A stretch of 64,000 nt of DNA from Desulfamplus sp. (GCA_015232555.1 JADFZJ010000015.1:1-64000), one strand, 5' to 3'; numbered from the stretch's first letter, positions 1 through 11,500 are shown. Notes: generated by a model from the letters alone, not told the origin. Program-made: numbers and translations.

Positions 1-126
1 GGCGATAATGCAAGTATTACTGCTGAACTTATAGCACCGATTGCTATGGAGAAAGAGCTTCGCTTTGCCATCAGGGAAGGTGGTCGTACTGTAGGGGCTG
101 GTGTTATTGGTGAAATAATCGAATAA
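1..126 (+). CDS. tuf: Elongation factor Tu, C-terminal end (first tuf copy, cut by window edge)
   Basis: Only the last 41 codons and the stop of an EF-Tu gene are in the window; the start lies to the left. The encoded end of domain 3 ([10 protein letters not shown]... [10 protein letters not shown]) is the part of EF-Tu that contacts the tRNA T-stem. The bases are identical to 15204-15329, the end of the complete tuf, and the identity stops one base after the stop codon. Two tuf copies, one before rpmG/tRNA-Trp/secE and one before rpsJ, is a common bacterial arrangement. The perfect match suggests that gene conversion keeps the copies alike. Confidence 0.97.
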   Translation, partial: GDNASITAELIAPIAMEKELRFAIREGGRTVGAGVIGEIIE

Positions 127-141
127 AACAAGGAGTTCGTC

Positions 142-294
142 GTGCCAAGAGTAAATATAACGCTTGCATGTACAGAGTGTAAAAGAAAAAATTATACTAC
201 TACCAAAAATAAACGTATAACTCCAGATAAACTTGAGTTTGAAAAATATTGCAGGTTCTGTAAAAAGCATGTTAAGCATAAGGAAACAAAATAG
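142..294 (+). CDS. rpmG: 50S ribosomal protein L33
   Basis: This 50-residue protein begins with [13 protein letters not shown] and is a typical L33 of the large subunit, located near the E site. Two CxxC pairs (C10/C13 and C37/C40) make it the zinc-binding C+ form. The start is GTG, preceded by AAGGAG at 130-135, 15 bases after the tuf stop. The order tuf-rpmG-tRNA-Trp-secE-nusG is conserved in many bacteria and supports the call. Confidence 0.97.
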   Translation: MPRVNITLACTECKRKNYTTTKNKRITPDKLEFEKYCRFCKKHVKHKETK

Positions 295-301
295 TCCTCA
301 T

Positions 302-406
302 GTTTATTCAACGACAAAATATTAATTTTTTAAATTTAGATATTTTTTGTTGAATAATTAAGTCGTATGCTAATATCTACAAAAACAGACGGATATTATC
401 TGTTTT
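302..406 (+). other. Intergenic inverted repeats between rpmG and tRNA-Trp
   Basis: Two hairpins fill this AT-rich gap. The first pairs TTATTCAAC (304-312) with GTTGAATAA (349-357), with partial pairing further in. The second is an 8-bp perfect stem, AAAACAGA (382-389) with TCTGTTTT (399-406), ending in a short T-run. They could be a weak terminator or processing sites that separate tuf-rpmG mRNA from the tRNA and secE. No clear promoter was seen in front of the tRNA. Confidence 0.35.
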
Positions 407-413
407 AATATGC

Positions 414-490
414 AGGTCAGTAGCTCTAATTGGTAGAGCGCCGGACTCCAAATCCGGATGCTGGGGGTTCGAGTCCCTCCTGACCTGCCA
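414..490 (+). tRNA. trnW: tRNA-Trp (anticodon CCA)
   Basis: A full cloverleaf can be folded by eye. The acceptor stem is AGGTCAG/CTGACCT, the anticodon stem CCGGA/TCCGG encloses the loop CTCCAAA with anticodon CCA, and the T-arm loop is TTCGAGT. The 3' CCA is encoded (488-490). tRNA-Trp in front of secE-nusG is a widespread gene order. Confidence 0.97.
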
Positions 491-610
491 TTTTTATGCA
501 GTATATGGAGTATGCCTTAAGCTTTGTTTCGCAAAAAATCATGGCAATTCATGGTGTTTTGACTTTAAGACTTAAAAGTGTTTTGATATATAGTTCAGGT
601 TGGGAGCATT

Positions 611-988
611 ATGGCAAGATTGCAGAAAAAAAAGTCATCAAATGACAAAATTAAAAAAAGTGGTTCATCTGAAGAAAATTCCTCTGAGAATAATGAGAAA
701 CAAGGTTTATCTATTGCTACTACACCTCGAATCGTCCCAACCGCCACATTTAAAAATACAAGAGATATGACAGCTCAGGCTGTTGTAGATGGTGAGCTTA
801 ATTTTTTTCAAAAAGGGGTTCAATTTTTACGTGAGGTGCAGGCTGAACTTAAGAAAGTTACATGGCCTAACCGGAAACAGACCGCAGGGGCAACTGTTGT
901 TGTTATTATACTTGTATTTATTATTGCAGCATTTCTGGGGTTGGTGGATGTTACACTTTCAAAATTAGTACAGATAGTGCTTGCATAA
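611..988 (+). CDS. secE: Preprotein translocase subunit SecE
   Basis: SecE clamps the SecY channel in the inner membrane. The 125-residue protein has a long charged, Lys/Ser/Glu-rich N-terminus (about residues 1-60), the conserved amphipathic stretch AELKKVTWPNRKQT at about 78-91, and a single C-terminal membrane helix at about 95-117. This is the short one-helix form; E. coli SecE has three helices. GGGAG at 602-606 supports the ATG start. It is followed 23 bases later by nusG, as usual. The charged N-terminal extension has no obvious assignment. Confidence 0.95.
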   Translation: MARLQKKKSSNDKIKKSGSSEENSSENNEKQGLSIATTPRIVPTATFKNTRDMTAQAVVDGELNFFQKGVQFLREVQAELKKVTWPNRKQTAGATVVVIILVFIIAAFLGLVDVTLSKLVQIVLA

Positions 989-1011
989 GTGCACAATAAA
1001 GGGAGTTTAAG

Positions 1012-1545
1012 GTGTCTCGTAGATGGTATGTACTTCATGTGTATTCAGGATATGAACAGAAAGTAAAGCTTGCCTTAGAAGATGGAATAGCCAAATCTAA
1101 ATGTTCTGATAAATTTGGCGAGGTACTTGTTCCTACAGAACATGTTGTTGAACTTGTCAATGGTAAAAAACGTGAATCTTCAAGAAAATTTTATCCTGGC
1201 TATATTCTTGTCAACATGGAATTGAATGATGAGACATGGCATATTGTTAATTCAACCGCAAAAGTTACAGGTTTTTTAGGTGGTAAAAATAGACCCTCGC
1301 CAATAAGCGAGAAAGAGGCAGCTCAGATCATTGAGAGAATGGAAGCTGGTAAAACTAAACCTCAGCCAAAATATATTTTTGAAATTGGTGATGAGGTTCG
1401 TGTTGCAGACGGTCCTTTTGCAAGTTTCAATGGAATTATTGAAGATGTCAATCCTGAAAAAGGCAAGGTAAAGGTACTTGTCAGTATATTTGGCAGGGCA
1501 ACACCTGTTGAGCTGGATTTTGTGCAGGTGGCAAAAGTTAATTAG
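1012..1545 (+). CDS. nusG: Transcription termination/antitermination factor NusG
   Basis: NusG binds RNA polymerase at the clamp, suppresses pausing and couples transcription to Rho or the ribosome. The 177-residue protein has the NGN domain first (RRWYVLHVYSGYEQKV at the start, FYPGYILVNM at about 63-72) and a C-terminal KOW domain (GDEVRVADGPFASFNG... ). Length is standard. The start is GTG at 1012 with GGGAG six bases upstream. It sits in the usual place between secE and rplK. Confidence 0.98.
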   Translation: MSRRWYVLHVYSGYEQKVKLALEDGIAKSKCSDKFGEVLVPTEHVVELVNGKKRESSRKFYPGYILVNMELNDETWHIVNSTAKVTGFLGGKNRPSPISEKEAAQIIERMEAGKTKPQPKYIFEIGDEVRVADGPFASFNGIIEDVNPEKGKVKVLVSIFGRATPVELDFVQVAKVN

Positions 1546-1672
1546 TTGACTATAATAATTGTTGGATTGTTTTTCCATCTGCTGTGTGAATCTGATGTTC
1601 ACAGGTGAGAGCACGTTAAAAAGCACTGGATAACGCCAACTGATAAATACATATGTGTCAGGAGTGTAGAAA

Positions 1673-2095
1673 ATGGCAAAAAAAGTAACGGCACAGGTAA
1701 AGCTTCAGGTTCAGGCTGGTAAGGCTAATCCATCTCCGCCGATTGGTCCTGCTTTGGGTCAGCATGGCGTTAATATAATGGATTTCTGTAAAGCATTTAA
1801 TGCAAGAACAGCCAATGATGTTGGTTCAATTATTCCTGTTGTGATTACAGTGTTCCAGGATAGAACTTTTACTTTTATAACAAAAACCCCGCCGGCATCC
1901 ATGTTACTGAGAAAAGCAGCTCAGATTGAAAAGGGGTCCAGTGCACCAAATAAAGAAAAAGTGGGTAAAGTGACCAAGGATCAAGTTGTAGAAATTGCTA
2001 AACTAAAAATGGAAGACTTGAACGCCGTTGATCTTGAAGGTGCTGTTAAAATAATATCGGGAACAGCACGGAGTATGGGTATAGAGGTTGTTTAA
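1673..2095 (+). CDS. rplK: 50S ribosomal protein L11
   Basis: L11 forms the GTPase-associated stalk base with 23S rRNA. The 140-residue protein shows the hallmark proline-rich N-terminus ([20 protein letters not shown]) and the C-terminal rRNA-binding domain ending [12 protein letters not shown] good AGGAG precedes the ATG. The 127-base gap after nusG contains a small hairpin (about 1583-1604, GTGAA/TTCAC) of unknown role. rplA follows after 24 bases, which is the classic L11 operon pair. Confidence 0.98.
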   Translation: MAKKVTAQVKLQVQAGKANPSPPIGPALGQHGVNIMDFCKAFNARTANDVGSIIPVVITVFQDRTFTFITKTPPASMLLRKAAQIEKGSSAPNKEKVGKVTKDQVVEIAKLKMEDLNAVDLEGAVKIISGTARSMGIEVV

Positions 2096-2119
2096 ACCTA
2101 AAGGAGTGAGTGACATAAA

Positions 2120-2812
2120 ATGCCGAAACACGGTAAAAAATATATAGAAACAGTTAATAAGATCGACAGACAAAAGCGTTATGATTTTAATGAAGCTTTA
2201 GATATCTCACTCTCTTCATCCTATGTCAAATTCGATGAGACCGTAGATATAGCTGTCAGACTTGGTGTTGATCCGCGTCATGCAGATCAGATGGTCAGAG
2301 GCACTGTTATTCTTCCCAATGGTCTTGGTAAAGAAGTTAAGGTGCTCGTATTTGCAAAGGGAGAAAAAGAAAAAGAGGCATTAGAAGCTGGTGCTGATTT
2401 TATTGCAGATGACGAAACTGTAGAAAAAATTAAGAATGGATGGTTTGGATTTGATAAAGCCCTTGCCACACCAGATATGATGGGTACTGTTGGTAAATTA
2501 GGTAGAATACTTGGTCCAAGAGGATTAATGCCTAATGCAAAAACAGGCACTGTTACTTTTGATATAGAAAAAGCGGTTAAAGAGCTTAAGGCTGGAAAGA
2601 TTGAATTCAGAGTTGAGAAGGCAGGTATTGTACATGCTCCCATTGGCAAAGCATCTTTTGGAGTTGAAAAACTTGCGGTAAATGCCAATGCTTTTCTTGC
2701 GAAAGTTCTTGCTTTAAAACCACCTGCAAGTAAGGGTACTTATATCAAGGATATCAGCGTTTCAACAACAATGGGACCTGGTATAAAGATAGACCCTTCT
2801 GTAATAAAATAG
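2120..2812 (+). CDS. rplA: 50S ribosomal protein L1
   Basis: L1 forms the mobile L1 stalk that escorts deacylated tRNA out of the E site. In many bacteria it also represses the rplK-rplA mRNA. The 230-residue length is standard. Recognisable stretches are [35 protein letters not shown] and the C-terminal [20 protein letters not shown] lies just before the ATG. Confidence 0.98.
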   Translation: MPKHGKKYIETVNKIDRQKRYDFNEALDISLSSSYVKFDETVDIAVRLGVDPRHADQMVRGTVILPNGLGKEVKVLVFAKGEKEKEALEAGADFIADDETVEKIKNGWFGFDKALATPDMMGTVGKLGRILGPRGLMPNAKTGTVTFDIEKAVKELKAGKIEFRVEKAGIVHAPIGKASFGVEKLAVNANAFLAKVLALKPPASKGTYIKDISVSTTMGPGIKIDPSVIK

Positions 2813-2914
2813 AGTCTTAATAAATTTTTTTTAATTTTTCTATAAGGTTTTGTTTTATTTTTAGCCTAACTGCCTATTTTTTATTATAATTTATGCTTGT
2901 TAGCTTATAGTTGT

Positions 2915-3010
2915 TGTCTGTCAAAGACAGCAGGTACACCTTGAATCTATATTAATATTTAATATAGATTGCAGCGTGTATAAACGGTGATGCCGGCCTG
3001 CCGAGACAGA
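2915..3010 (+). ncRNA. Ribosomal protein L10 leader (cis-regulatory RNA)
   Basis: The gap before rplJ carries the two conserved halves of the L10 leader: a GTCTGTC...GACAGCAGG element at about 2916-2933 and CCTGCCGAGACAG at about 2997-3009. The halves can pair to form the L10-L7/L12 binding kink-turn region. Between them is a perfect 10-bp hairpin, AATCTATATT/AATATAGATT (2944-2970). In known cases the L10(L12)4 complex binds this leader to repress its own operon. The ends given are approximate. Confidence 0.8.
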
Positions 3011-3071
3011 ATGTTTTGGCACAGTTGGCACCTCTGAAAAATAATAAATATGGAAAGGAGGTGTGTTTGAT

Positions 3072-3593
3072 TTGAACCTGACAACAAAAAAAGAATTAGT
3101 TGAAAAGCTGAACTCACGTCTTGCAGAGACTCAAATTGCTCTGATTGTAGATTATAATGGGCTTGACGTTGAGTCAATGACTCAACTCAGAAATGAGCTG
3201 AGGAAAGAGGGTGCTCATTTAGAAGTTGTAAAAAATACGCTTTTGTCAATGGCATCTGAAGGGACAGATATATCTGTTCTAAAAGAGTTTCTTAAAGGTC
3301 CCAATGCCATTGTAACATCAAAAGATGATCCTGTTGCACCGGCTAAAGTTCTTGTAAAATTTGCTGATAGTAATCAGAAACTTGAGATAAAAATCGGTGC
3401 TATCAACGGACGGTTGCTTAATATTGATGATATTAAAGCTCTTGCCAAAATGCCACCAAAAGAGATATTGCTGGCTCAGGTATTATCTGCCATGAACGCG
3501 GTACCTACTGCAATGGTAAGAGTGCTTGGAGAAGTTCCAAGATCTTTCCTGTATGTGCTCAATTCAATCGGGGATCAGAAAAAGGCTGCTTAA
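3072..3593 (+). CDS. rplJ: 50S ribosomal protein L10
   Basis: L10 anchors the L7/L12 dimers to L11/23S rRNA in the ribosomal stalk. The protein has the L10 pattern of LADYNGL-like strand, LRNELRKEG and LKGPNAIV, and a C-terminal helix that binds L7/L12. The frame is open from a GTG at 3063, but that codon lies only about two bases after the AAGGAGG at 3055-3061. I therefore choose TTG at 3072, which has normal spacing and gives 173 residues starting MNLTTKKELVEKL. The L10 leader RNA lies directly upstream. Confidence 0.95.
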   Translation: MNLTTKKELVEKLNSRLAETQIALIVDYNGLDVESMTQLRNELRKEGAHLEVVKNTLLSMASEGTDISVLKEFLKGPNAIVTSKDDPVAPAKVLVKFADSNQKLEIKIGAINGRLLNIDDIKALAKMPPKEILLAQVLSAMNAVPTAMVRVLGEVPRSFLYVLNSIGDQKKAA

Positions 3594-3616
3594 CAATTTA
3601 TATTTTTAATTATTTT

Positions 3617-3645
3617 AAAGGGATAGTATCCCTTTCTTGTTTTTT
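3617..3645 (+). terminator. Attenuator-like hairpin between rplJ and rplL
   Basis: AAAGGGA (3617-3623) pairs perfectly with TCCCTTT (3629-3635) around a 5-base loop, followed by CTTGTTTTTT. It has the form of a weak intrinsic terminator. It lies inside the rplJ-rplL operon, so it more likely allows partial read-through or protects an mRNA end. L7/L12 is needed in several copies per L10. Confidence 0.5.
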
Positions 3646-3662
3646 AAGGAGAACAAATAAAA

Positions 3663-4049
3663 ATGGCTGATATAACAAAAGATGATGTAGTTGAGTTCAT
3701 TGCTGGGATGACGGTTCTTGAACTTTCACAGCTTGTAAAGGAATTAGAAGAAAAATTTGGTGTTTCTGCTGCAGCACCAGTTGCTGTTGCAGCAGCAGGT
3801 CCTGTGGCTGGTGCTGAAGTTGCAGCAGCAGAAGAGCAGACTGAGTTTAATGTAATTTTAGAATCTTCTGGTGACAAAAAGATCAACGTAATTAAAGAAG
3901 TTAGAGCCATTACGGGTCTTGGCTTGAAAGAGGCAAAAGCTCTTGTTGATGAGTGCCCAAAACCTTTGAAAGAAGGAGTGTCTAAAGACGAGGCACAAAA
4001 AATAAAAGAACAGCTTGAAGCTGCGGGAGCACAGATCAGTATTAAATAG
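3663..4049 (+). CDS. rplL: 50S ribosomal protein L7/L12
   Basis: L7/L12 is the multicopy stalk protein that recruits translation GTPases. The 128-residue protein has an N-terminal dimerisation region (about 1-35), an alanine-rich hinge at about 38-60, and the conserved C-terminal domain. That domain includes [24 protein letters not shown], the surface contacted by EF-Tu and EF-G. Length is typical. Its AAGGAG start signal lies just after the hairpin at 3617-3645. Confidence 0.98.
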   Translation: MADITKDDVVEFIAGMTVLELSQLVKELEEKFGVSAAAPVAVAAAGPVAGAEVAAAEEQTEFNVILESSGDKKINVIKEVRAITGLGLKEAKALVDECPKPLKEGVSKDEAQKIKEQLEAAGAQISIK

Positions 4050-4126
4050 TTTGTGTCAGTATTGAAGATTATACGCTCGCCGTTACAAACTATTGGAAAA
4101 ATTGGCAGATTGCACACACACACGAT

Positions 4127-4158
4127 GCGGAGGTTAAGCCAAATGGCTTTGTCTCCGC
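4127..4158 (+). promoter_or_regulatory. Hairpin in the rplL-rpoB gap
   Basis: GCGGAG (4127-4132) pairs with CTCCGC (4153-4158), and AAGCCA/TGGCTT pair inside after a small internal loop. No T-run follows, so this is not a standard terminator. Many bacteria have an attenuator or RNase III cleavage site at this position that sets the ratio of ribosomal protein to RNA polymerase. That role is inferred from position only. Confidence 0.45.
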
Positions 4159-4193
4159 TTTCACGGTTATAATAAACCATTATTGGAGATACC

Positions 4194-7100
4194 ATGACCG
4201 GGAGCCTCTTGGCAGACAAGCAGACATCAGAACAATATGTAAAAGAACAAAATATAACAAAAAAGTCTATTATAGACAAACGTATTAGAAAAGAGTTTGG
4301 AGGTAAAAACAAGGTTGTTGAAATTCCTGATCTGATAGGAATGCAACGTACATCCTTCGAACATTTTCTTCAAAGAGAAGTCCTTCCTGAAAACAGAGAA
4401 GATATTGGCATTAATTCTGTATTTAAATCTGTTTTTCCCATAAAAGATTTTACAGGCACATCATCACTTGAATATGTTTCATACTCTTTTGGTGATATAA
4501 AACACTCTGTTGAAGAGTGTATAAGCCGTGGAATGACCTATGAAATTCCGGTGAATATAAAAGTTCGCCTTGTAGTGTATGAAGTTAATAGAGATGCAGG
4601 CGTTACATCCATCCGTGACATCAAGGAGCAGGATATCTATTTCGGCAATATCCCTTTGATGACTAAACGGGGTACTTTTATTATTAACGGAACAGAACGT
4701 GCTGTGGTGAGCCAGCTTCATCGATCTTCAGGTGTTTTTTTTGACCATGATAAGGGTAAAAATCATTCAAGCGGTAAAATTGTTTATACAGCCAGAATTA
4801 TTCCTGTACGTGGTTCTTGGATTGATATGGAAATTGATCCTAAGGATATCATATATATACGTATTGATCGAAGGAGGAAATTCCCTATATCCATCCTGTT
4901 TAAAGCCTTTGGCTATACAACAGAGGACATACTGACTCTTTTTTATCAAAAAGATTTCATTGTTAAAAAAGACGGTTCCTATTTTAAAAAGTTTAACCCT
5001 GATAACTTGAAGAGACACAGGGCAAGTTATGATGTAATTGATCCTCAGACAGGTGAAGTTGCTGTAAAAAAAGGAAGACTTTTTACAAAACGTGCATTAA
5101 AGCAGTTAAAAGATGCTGGTCTTGAATATATTCCCATCAATAAAGACGAGTTGTATGGGAAAGCTTCTGCAGAAACAATCTGTCACCCTGTGACAGAAGA
5201 GCTGCTTCTCAGAGCAGGAGAACTTCTTAGTATTGATGTGCTTGAAAGGATTGAGATAGCAGGTCTTGAGAGTTTTAAAATACTTTATGTTGATTCTTAC
5301 AGTTCAGACTCTATGAGGAAAACTCTTGCTGTGGATAAGGTCTCATCCCGTGTTGAGGCACTTATGGAAATTTACAGGAGACTCAGACCCGGCAATCCAG
5401 CAACGGCTGAAGTAGCTCAGGAGTTTCTTGATCATCTTTTTTTCAAACCCGCATATTATGATCTTTCGAATGTGGGACGTCTGAAGATGAACCACCGCCT
5501 TGAGATTGAAACAGATATTGAGGTTAAAACTTTAAGAAAAGAGGATATTCTGCTTACAGCTGAAAAATTGGTTCAACTGAAAGATACCCAAGGTGCTGTT
5601 GACGATATTGACCATCTTGGAAACAGGAGAGTCAGGGCTGTCGGAGAATTGCTGGAAAATCAGTACAGGATTGGTCTTGTAAGGATGGAGCGTGCCATCA
5701 AAGAGCGGATGAGTATGCAGGAGGTTGATGCAATGATGCCAAACGATCTTGTCAACCCCAAACCTGTATCAGCCGTTGTTCGTGAATTTTTTGGTACCAG
5801 CCAGTTGTCTCAATTCATGGATCAGACAAATCCTCTTTCTGAAACTACACATAAACGCCGTCTTAGTGCTCTTGGACCAGGTGGATTGACCCGTGAGAGG
5901 GCGGGATTTGAGGTAAGGGATGTTCATACCTCGCATTATGGCAGAATCTGTCCTATTGAAACACCTGAGGGACCAAATATTGGTTTGATTGTATCTTTAT
6001 GTACTTATGCTCGCGTAAATCGTTTCGGGTTTGTGGAGACACCTTACCGTATTGTAAGAGATGGTGTTGTGTCAAAAGATATCAAGCATCTCTCCGCTTT
6101 TGAAGAGAAGGAGCATCCTATCGCTCAGGCAAGTGCTCTGCTTGACGGTGAAGGAAGATTTATAAGGGATAATGTCTCTGCAAGGGTGGCTGGTGAGTTT
6201 GAAATGGTTGCCAGTAATGATATTGAGTTCATGGATGTTTCACCTAACCAACTTGTATCAGTATCTGCATCACTTATACCGTTTCTTGAAAATGATGATG
6301 CTAACAGAGCTTTGATGGGATCAAACATGCAGCGGCAAGCAGTTCCTCTTATTAAGAGCGAGGCACCGCTCGTTGGCACTGGTATTGAAGGGGTTGTGGC
6401 AAGAGACTCAGGCGTCACTGTTGTTGCTGAACATGACGGTGTTGTAGTGAATGTTGATGCCCAGAGAATAGTTGTAAAAAATTTTGTAGATACTAATACT
6501 TTTTCTGATACAACAATTGGTGTGATTGATAAAATAGTGTCTATTTATACTGCTTCAAAATTTGTCAGGTCTAATCAAAATACCTGTTTTAACCAGAGAC
6601 CTATTGTTAAAAAAGGGGATTTTGTTAAAAAAGGTGAAGTGATTGCAGATGGACCTTCAACAGAGCGGGGAGAGCTTGCTCTTGGAAAAAACGTGACAGT
6701 TGCGTTTATGCCTTGGAGCGGTTACAACTACGAGGACTCTATTCTTGTAAGTGAACGGTTAGTTATGGATGGTGTATATACTTCTGTCCATATAGAAGAG
6801 TTTGAAGTCGTTGCAAGAGATACAAAACTTGGAAAAGAGGAGATCACAAGAGATATTCCTAATGTGGGAGAAGAGGCATTAAAAGATCTGGATGACAGCG
6901 GTATTATCAGATTAGGTGCTGAGGTAAAACCAGGAGATATCCTTGTGGGTAAGGTAACCCCCAAAGGAGAAACCCAACTCTCTCCAGAAGAAAAATTACT
7001 TAGGGCTATTTTTGGTGAGAAAGCAGGAGATGTAAAAGATACCTCTTTAAGGGTTCCGCCCGGAGTAGAAGGCATTGTTACAAGTGCTAAGGTATTTTCA

Positions 7101-8537
7101 AGACGCGGGTTACCTAAAGATGAACGTACAAGGTTTATTGAAGATTTTGAAATTGAAACCTTAGAGAAGAACAGAGATGATGAGGTAAAGATTATCACTG
7201 AAACGGCAAAAGAGCGTTTAGAAGAGATTCTTGATGGTCATAAAATCACCACCCCTCTGAAGAAAGGAAAAAATGTAGTTATTCCCGCTGGTACTTTAAT
7301 TAAAAAGAATCTTTTCAATGATATAGAAAATAGCAATCATATAAAGCTGTCTATAACAGATATCCTTGGGATATCTGTTGAAGATCCTCATGCTGCTGAG
7401 GAAACTGCGAGAGAGCTTGGAATTAAGACCGAATTTGCTCAAGATGTAATTGAAAAGGCTGAACGCCAGATAAAACTTGCCAATGAGTTTTTTAACAGCC
7501 AGGTGTTGCGATTTGAAAAGGGAGATGAACTGCCTCCTGGTGTGCTCAAGCTTATTAAGGTAAATGTCGCTATGAAGCGGGTTCTTTCAGTTGGAGATAA
7601 GATGGCTGGAAGGCATGGAAATAAGGGTGTTGTTTCAAGAATTCTTCCTGTTGAAGATCTGCCTTATTTTGAGGATGGAAGAACTGTTGACATGGTTCTC
7701 AATCCTCTTGGTGTACCATCACGTATGAATGTAGGACAGATACTTGAAATCCATTTAGGATGTGCTGCCCGAGGTCTTGGTCGTCAAATTGATGATCTGA
7801 TTGATGAGATGAAATATGATGAGTTAAAAGTACGTCTTAAACGTATTTTTACTACACCGCCTGTTAAAATAGCAGATATAATAAAAGGTGAGAAGAAATA
7901 TGATTTTGACGCTCATTATATAGCTGATGAAACAACACCTGTTTCTGTTGTTCATCATGATGAGAAGAGCTTTGTTGATGATGTTGACGGTATGGACGAG
8001 CGAGAGCTTATTGCGTTTGCCTCCCAGTACAGAAATGGAGTGCATATGTCAACACCTGTATTTGATGGAGCTTCAGAAGAGGAGATTAAGGCACTAATTA
8101 AGTATGCAGGACTTAATCCCTCAGGACAGTCTGTTCTGTATGATGGTAGAACGGGAGAGGCATTTGATAAACCCATAACCGTGGGAATCATGTATATGCT
8201 CAAACTCCACCATCTTGTTGATGACAAACTGCATGCCCGTTCTATAGGTCCATACTCTTTAGTGACTCAGCAGCCGCTTGGAGGGAAGGCTCAGTTTGGC
8301 GGTCAAAGGTTGGGTGAAATGGAAGTATGGGCAATGGAAGCTTATGGTGCTGCCCACGCTCTTCAGGAGTTTATCACTGTTAAATCGGATGATATGAGTG
8401 GACGTACCCGCATGTATGAGAAGATCGTCAAAGGTCAGAATGTTCTTGAACCTGGAATGCCTGAATCTTTCAGAGTTCTTACCAAAGAGCTTCAGAGTTT
8501 AGGGCTTGATATCAATCTAATTGAAGGAAATAATTAA
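4194..8537 (+). CDS. rpoB: DNA-directed RNA polymerase subunit beta
   Basis: This is the beta subunit of core RNA polymerase, 1447 residues, somewhat longer than E. coli RpoB (1342). About 25 extra residues precede the conserved start (KRIRKEFGG...). Landmarks seen are the rifampicin-pocket region ([19 protein letters not shown], then [12 protein letters not shown]), the GYNYEDSI and KVTPKGE motifs, [13 protein letters not shown], and the C-terminal [18 protein letters not shown]. The ATG at 4194 has GGAG five bases upstream. The stop overlaps the ribosome binding site of rpoC. Confidence 0.99.
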   Translation: MTGSLLADKQTSEQYVKEQNITKKSIIDKRIRKEFGGKNKVVEIPDLIGMQRTSFEHFLQREVLPENREDIGINSVFKSVFPIKDFTGTSSLEYVSYSFGDIKHSVEECISRGMTYEIPVNIKVRLVVYEVNRDAGVTSIRDIKEQDIYFGNIPLMTKRGTFIINGTERAVVSQLHRSSGVFFDHDKGKNHSSGKIVYTARIIPVRGSWIDMEIDPKDIIYIRIDRRRKFPISILFKAFGYTTEDILTLFYQKDFIVKKDGSYFKKFNPDNLKRHRASYDVIDPQTGEVAVKKGRLFTKRALKQLKDAGLEYIPINKDELYGKASAETICHPVTEELLLRAGELLSIDVLERIEIAGLESFKILYVDSYSSDSMRKTLAVDKVSSRVEALMEIYRRLRPGNPATAEVAQEFLDHLFFKPAYYDLSNVGRLKMNHRLEIETDIEVKTLRKEDILLTAEKLVQLKDTQGAVDDIDHLGNRRVRAVGELLENQYRIGLVRMERAIKERMSMQEVDAMMPNDLVNPKPVSAVVREFFGTSQLSQFMDQTNPLSETTHKRRLSALGPGGLTRERAGFEVRDVHTSHYGRICPIETPEGPNIGLIVSLCTYARVNRFGFVETPYRIVRDGVVSKDIKHLSAFEEKEHPIAQASALLDGEGRFIRDNVSARVAGEFEMVASNDIEFMDVSPNQLVSVSASLIPFLENDDANRALMGSNMQRQAVPLIKSEAPLVGTGIEGVVARDSGVTVVAEHDGVVVNVDAQRIVVKNFVDTNTFSDTTIGVIDKIVSIYTASKFVRSNQNTCFNQRPIVKKGDFVKKGEVIADGPSTERGELALGKNVTVAFMPWSGYNYEDSILVSERLVMDGVYTSVHIEEFEVVARDTKLGKEEITRDIPNVGEEALKDLDDSGIIRLGAEVKPGDILVGKVTPKGETQLSPEEKLLRAIFGEKAGDVKDTSLRVPPGVEGIVTSAKVFSRRGLPKDERTRFIEDFEIETLEKNRDDEVKIITETAKERLEEILDGHKITTPLKKGKNVVIPAGTLIKKNLFNDIENSNHIKLSITDILGISVEDPHAAEETARELGIKTEFAQDVIEKAERQIKLANEFFNSQVLRFEKGDELPPGVLKLIKVNVAMKRVLSVGDKMAGRHGNKGVVSRILPVEDLPYFEDGRTVDMVLNPLGVPSRMNVGQILEIHLGCAARGLGRQIDDLIDEMKYDELKVRLKRIFTTPPVKIADIIKGEKKYDFDAHYIADETTPVSVVHHDEKSFVDDVDGMDERELIAFASQYRNGVHMSTPVFDGASEEEIKALIKYAGLNPSGQSVLYDGRTGEAFDKPITVGIMYMLKLHHLVDDKLHARSIGPYSLVTQQPLGGKAQFGGQRLGEMEVWAMEAYGAAHALQEFITVKSDDMSGRTRMYEKIVKGQNVLEPGMPESFRVLTKELQSLGLDINLIEGNN

Positions 8538-8547
8538 GGAGAAGATA

Positions 8548-11500
8548 TTGGAAACCATATACGATTTCTTTGCAAAGCCAAAAGATCCCAAGCTGTATAA
8601 AGGTGTCCAGATAAGCCTTGCTTCTTCTGATCAGATTAGGGAGTGGTCCCATGGTGAGATAAAAAAGCCTGAAACCATAAATTACAGAACTTTCAAGCCC
8701 GAGCGTGATGGACTTTTCTGTGCCAAGGTTTTTGGTCCTACTAAAGACTATGAATGTAACTGCGGCAAATATAAACGGATGAAACACAGAGGTGTCGTTT
8801 GTGAAAAATGCGGTGTTGAAGTTATTCAATCTAAAGTTCGCCGCGAGAGGATGGCTCATATTGAGCTTGCATGTCCTGTATCACATATCTGGTTTTTAAA
8901 GAGTTTGCCGAGCAAAATTGGAAATGTGCTTGATCTTACCCTGAAGAATCTCGAGAAAATTCTCTATTTTGACTCCTATGTTGTTATTGATCCAGGACAG
9001 ACTGAACTGACACGACTACAACTGCTTTCCGATGAAAAGTATCAGGAGGCAATTGAACAGTTTGGATATGAGTTTGAAGTGGGTATTGGTGCAGAGGCTA
9101 TTTTAAAGTTGCTTGAAGAGGTTGATCTTGCGGCGGTCTATAAAGAGCTGAGAGAAGAGATTACTACCACCAAATCTGTTGCCAAAAGACAGAAAATGTC
9201 CAAACGACTTAAGGTTGTAGATGCGTTTCTCAATTCTGGTTTAAGCCCTACCCGTATGATTATGACAGCTATACCTGTCCTGCCGCCTGATTTAAGACCT
9301 TTGGTTCCTCTTGAAGGCGGACGATTTGCTACATCTGATCTTAATGATCTCTACAGAAGGGTAATAAACAGGAATAACCGTCTAAAGAGGCTGATAGATC
9401 TTAATGCTCCTGATATTATTGTTCGCAATGAAAAAAGGATGCTGCAAGAGTCTGTAGATGTTCTTTTTGATAATGGACGGCATGGCAGAGTTGTAACAGG
9501 TACTAACAAAAGACCTTTGAAATCTTTAAGTGATACTCTTAAGGGTAAACAGGGGCGGTTTCGGCAGAATCTTCTTGGTAAACGTGTTGACTATTCAGGG
9601 CGTACTGTTATCACAGTAGGACCAAACTTACGCCTTCATCAGTGCGGACTTCCTAAAAAAATGGCATTAGAACTGTTCAAACCGTTTATTTACAACTACC
9701 TTGAGCAGAAAGGTCTTGTATCTACTGTTAAAAGTGCCAAAAAAATGGTTGAACGAGAAGAGACAGTTGTGTGGGATGCTCTTGACCATGTGGTGAGAGA
9801 GTATCCTGTGATGCTAAACCGTGCTCCAACCCTTCACCGTTTGGGTATTCAGGCATTTGAACCTATTCTTATCGAAGGCAAAGCCATTCAATTGCATCCT
9901 CTCGTATGTACTGCATTTAACGCTGACTTTGACGGAGATCAGATGGCAGTTCACGTTCCACTTTCTCTTGAGGCAAGACTTGAGGCAAGAGTCTTAATGT
10001 TGTCAAGTAACAATATTCTCTCTCCAGCCAATGGTCAGCCTGTTATTGTGCCGACTCAAGATATTGTTCTTGGGATATACTATATGACTCGAGGAGCGGA
10101 TGGAAAGCCAGGAGGAGGTACGCTTTTTTCAAGCGTTGCCGAAGTAAGATCTGCGTTTGATTCAGGTGAACTCAATCTTCATGCCAAAATAAGGGTTAGA
10201 ATTGACGGAAAAATCCATGAGACAACAACTGGACGTATATTGTTGTGGGAAATTATCCCTGGAGATACTCTGCTCTCATTAAGCCGTATTCTTATTAAAA
10301 ATAGAGACAGAGAAGGAAGTGACTCACATAGTCAATTGGCTTATAATGCACTTAAGGAGCTAAAAAGCGGTGAGAATTTTGATAGTGTAAGATCTAAATA
10401 CTGTGATGATGAGACAATTCAAAAATATGGTAATACAGGCATACTTACACACAAAGACTTCACTAATGTCTTTCAAGTTTCAGATATTGTGGCAAATCAT
10501 CTGTTTGAGCTTTTAGAGACCCAGTATTCTGATATTATTGAGTCTGGCGGTGATTTTAATATTTTCCGTGTTGATGAACGTAAAAGCACCATTCCATTTT
10601 ATCTCGTCAACAGGCTTATGGATAAGTCTGCTGTCCGTGCCCTTGTTGATTATGCCTACAGAAATATAGGACTCAAAGAGACTGTTATTCTGGCGGACAG
10701 ACTTAAAGATATCGGATATGAATACTCCACACTCGGTGGTCTTTCCATTTGTATTGATGATATGATTATTCCAGAAAGCAAATGGGATATTATAAAAAAG
10801 GCTGAGCAGAGTGTACTTGATATCAAGCAACAATATTCTGAAGGACTTATTACACAAGGTGAAAAATATAACAAAGTAGTAGATATTTGGGCTAAAAGCA
10901 CAGATGATATTGCTGACGCTATGATGGCTGTTATGAAAAATCCAGGAGGAGCTAACTCCAAAGAGGATGTCTTAAATGCTGTTTATATGATGGCGGATTC
11001 AGGTGCAAGAGGAAGTAAGGATCAGATGAGACAGCTTGCTGGTATGCGCGGACTTATGGCTAAACCATCAGGTGAAATTATAGAGAACCCTATTACAGCC
11101 TGTTTTCGTGAAGGTCTGACTGTGTTACAATATTTTATATCAACACATGGTGCAAGAAAAGGACTTGCTGATACCGCCCTTAAAACAGCAAACTCAGGAT
11201 ATTTGACCCGTCGTCTTGCTGATGTTGCTCAGGATTGCACTGTTGTTGAGCATGATTGTGGGACTCTTATGGGAGTGGATGTAGAGTCATTGCTTGAAGG
11301 TGGTGAAGTTATCCAGAGCCTTGGTGAGAGGATTCTTGGCAGGGTAGTTCAAGCAGACGTAATAGACCCCTATAAAAATGAGGTGATTGTAAAAAAAGGG
11401 GTTGAGCTTAATGAGCGGATGGTTGAAAAAATTGAATCTGCTGGTGTTACAACCGTAAAAATAAGATCTGTACTTACATGCAAAGCTAAAAATGGAGTGT

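Noticed and set aside
3063-3071. GTG at 3063 as start of rplJ
   Set aside because: It lies about two bases after the ribosome binding site; TTG 3072 has the right spacing.
3644-4312. 222-residue reading frame on the minus strand over rplL and the start of rpoB
   Set aside because: It is the antisense of strongly conserved genes, and its Ala/Ser/Cys-rich composition is what the reverse of rplL would give. No ribosome binding site or family pattern.
6728-7198. 156-residue minus-strand frame inside rpoB
   Set aside because: A shadow of rpoB; composition mirrors the coding strand and no domain pattern is seen.
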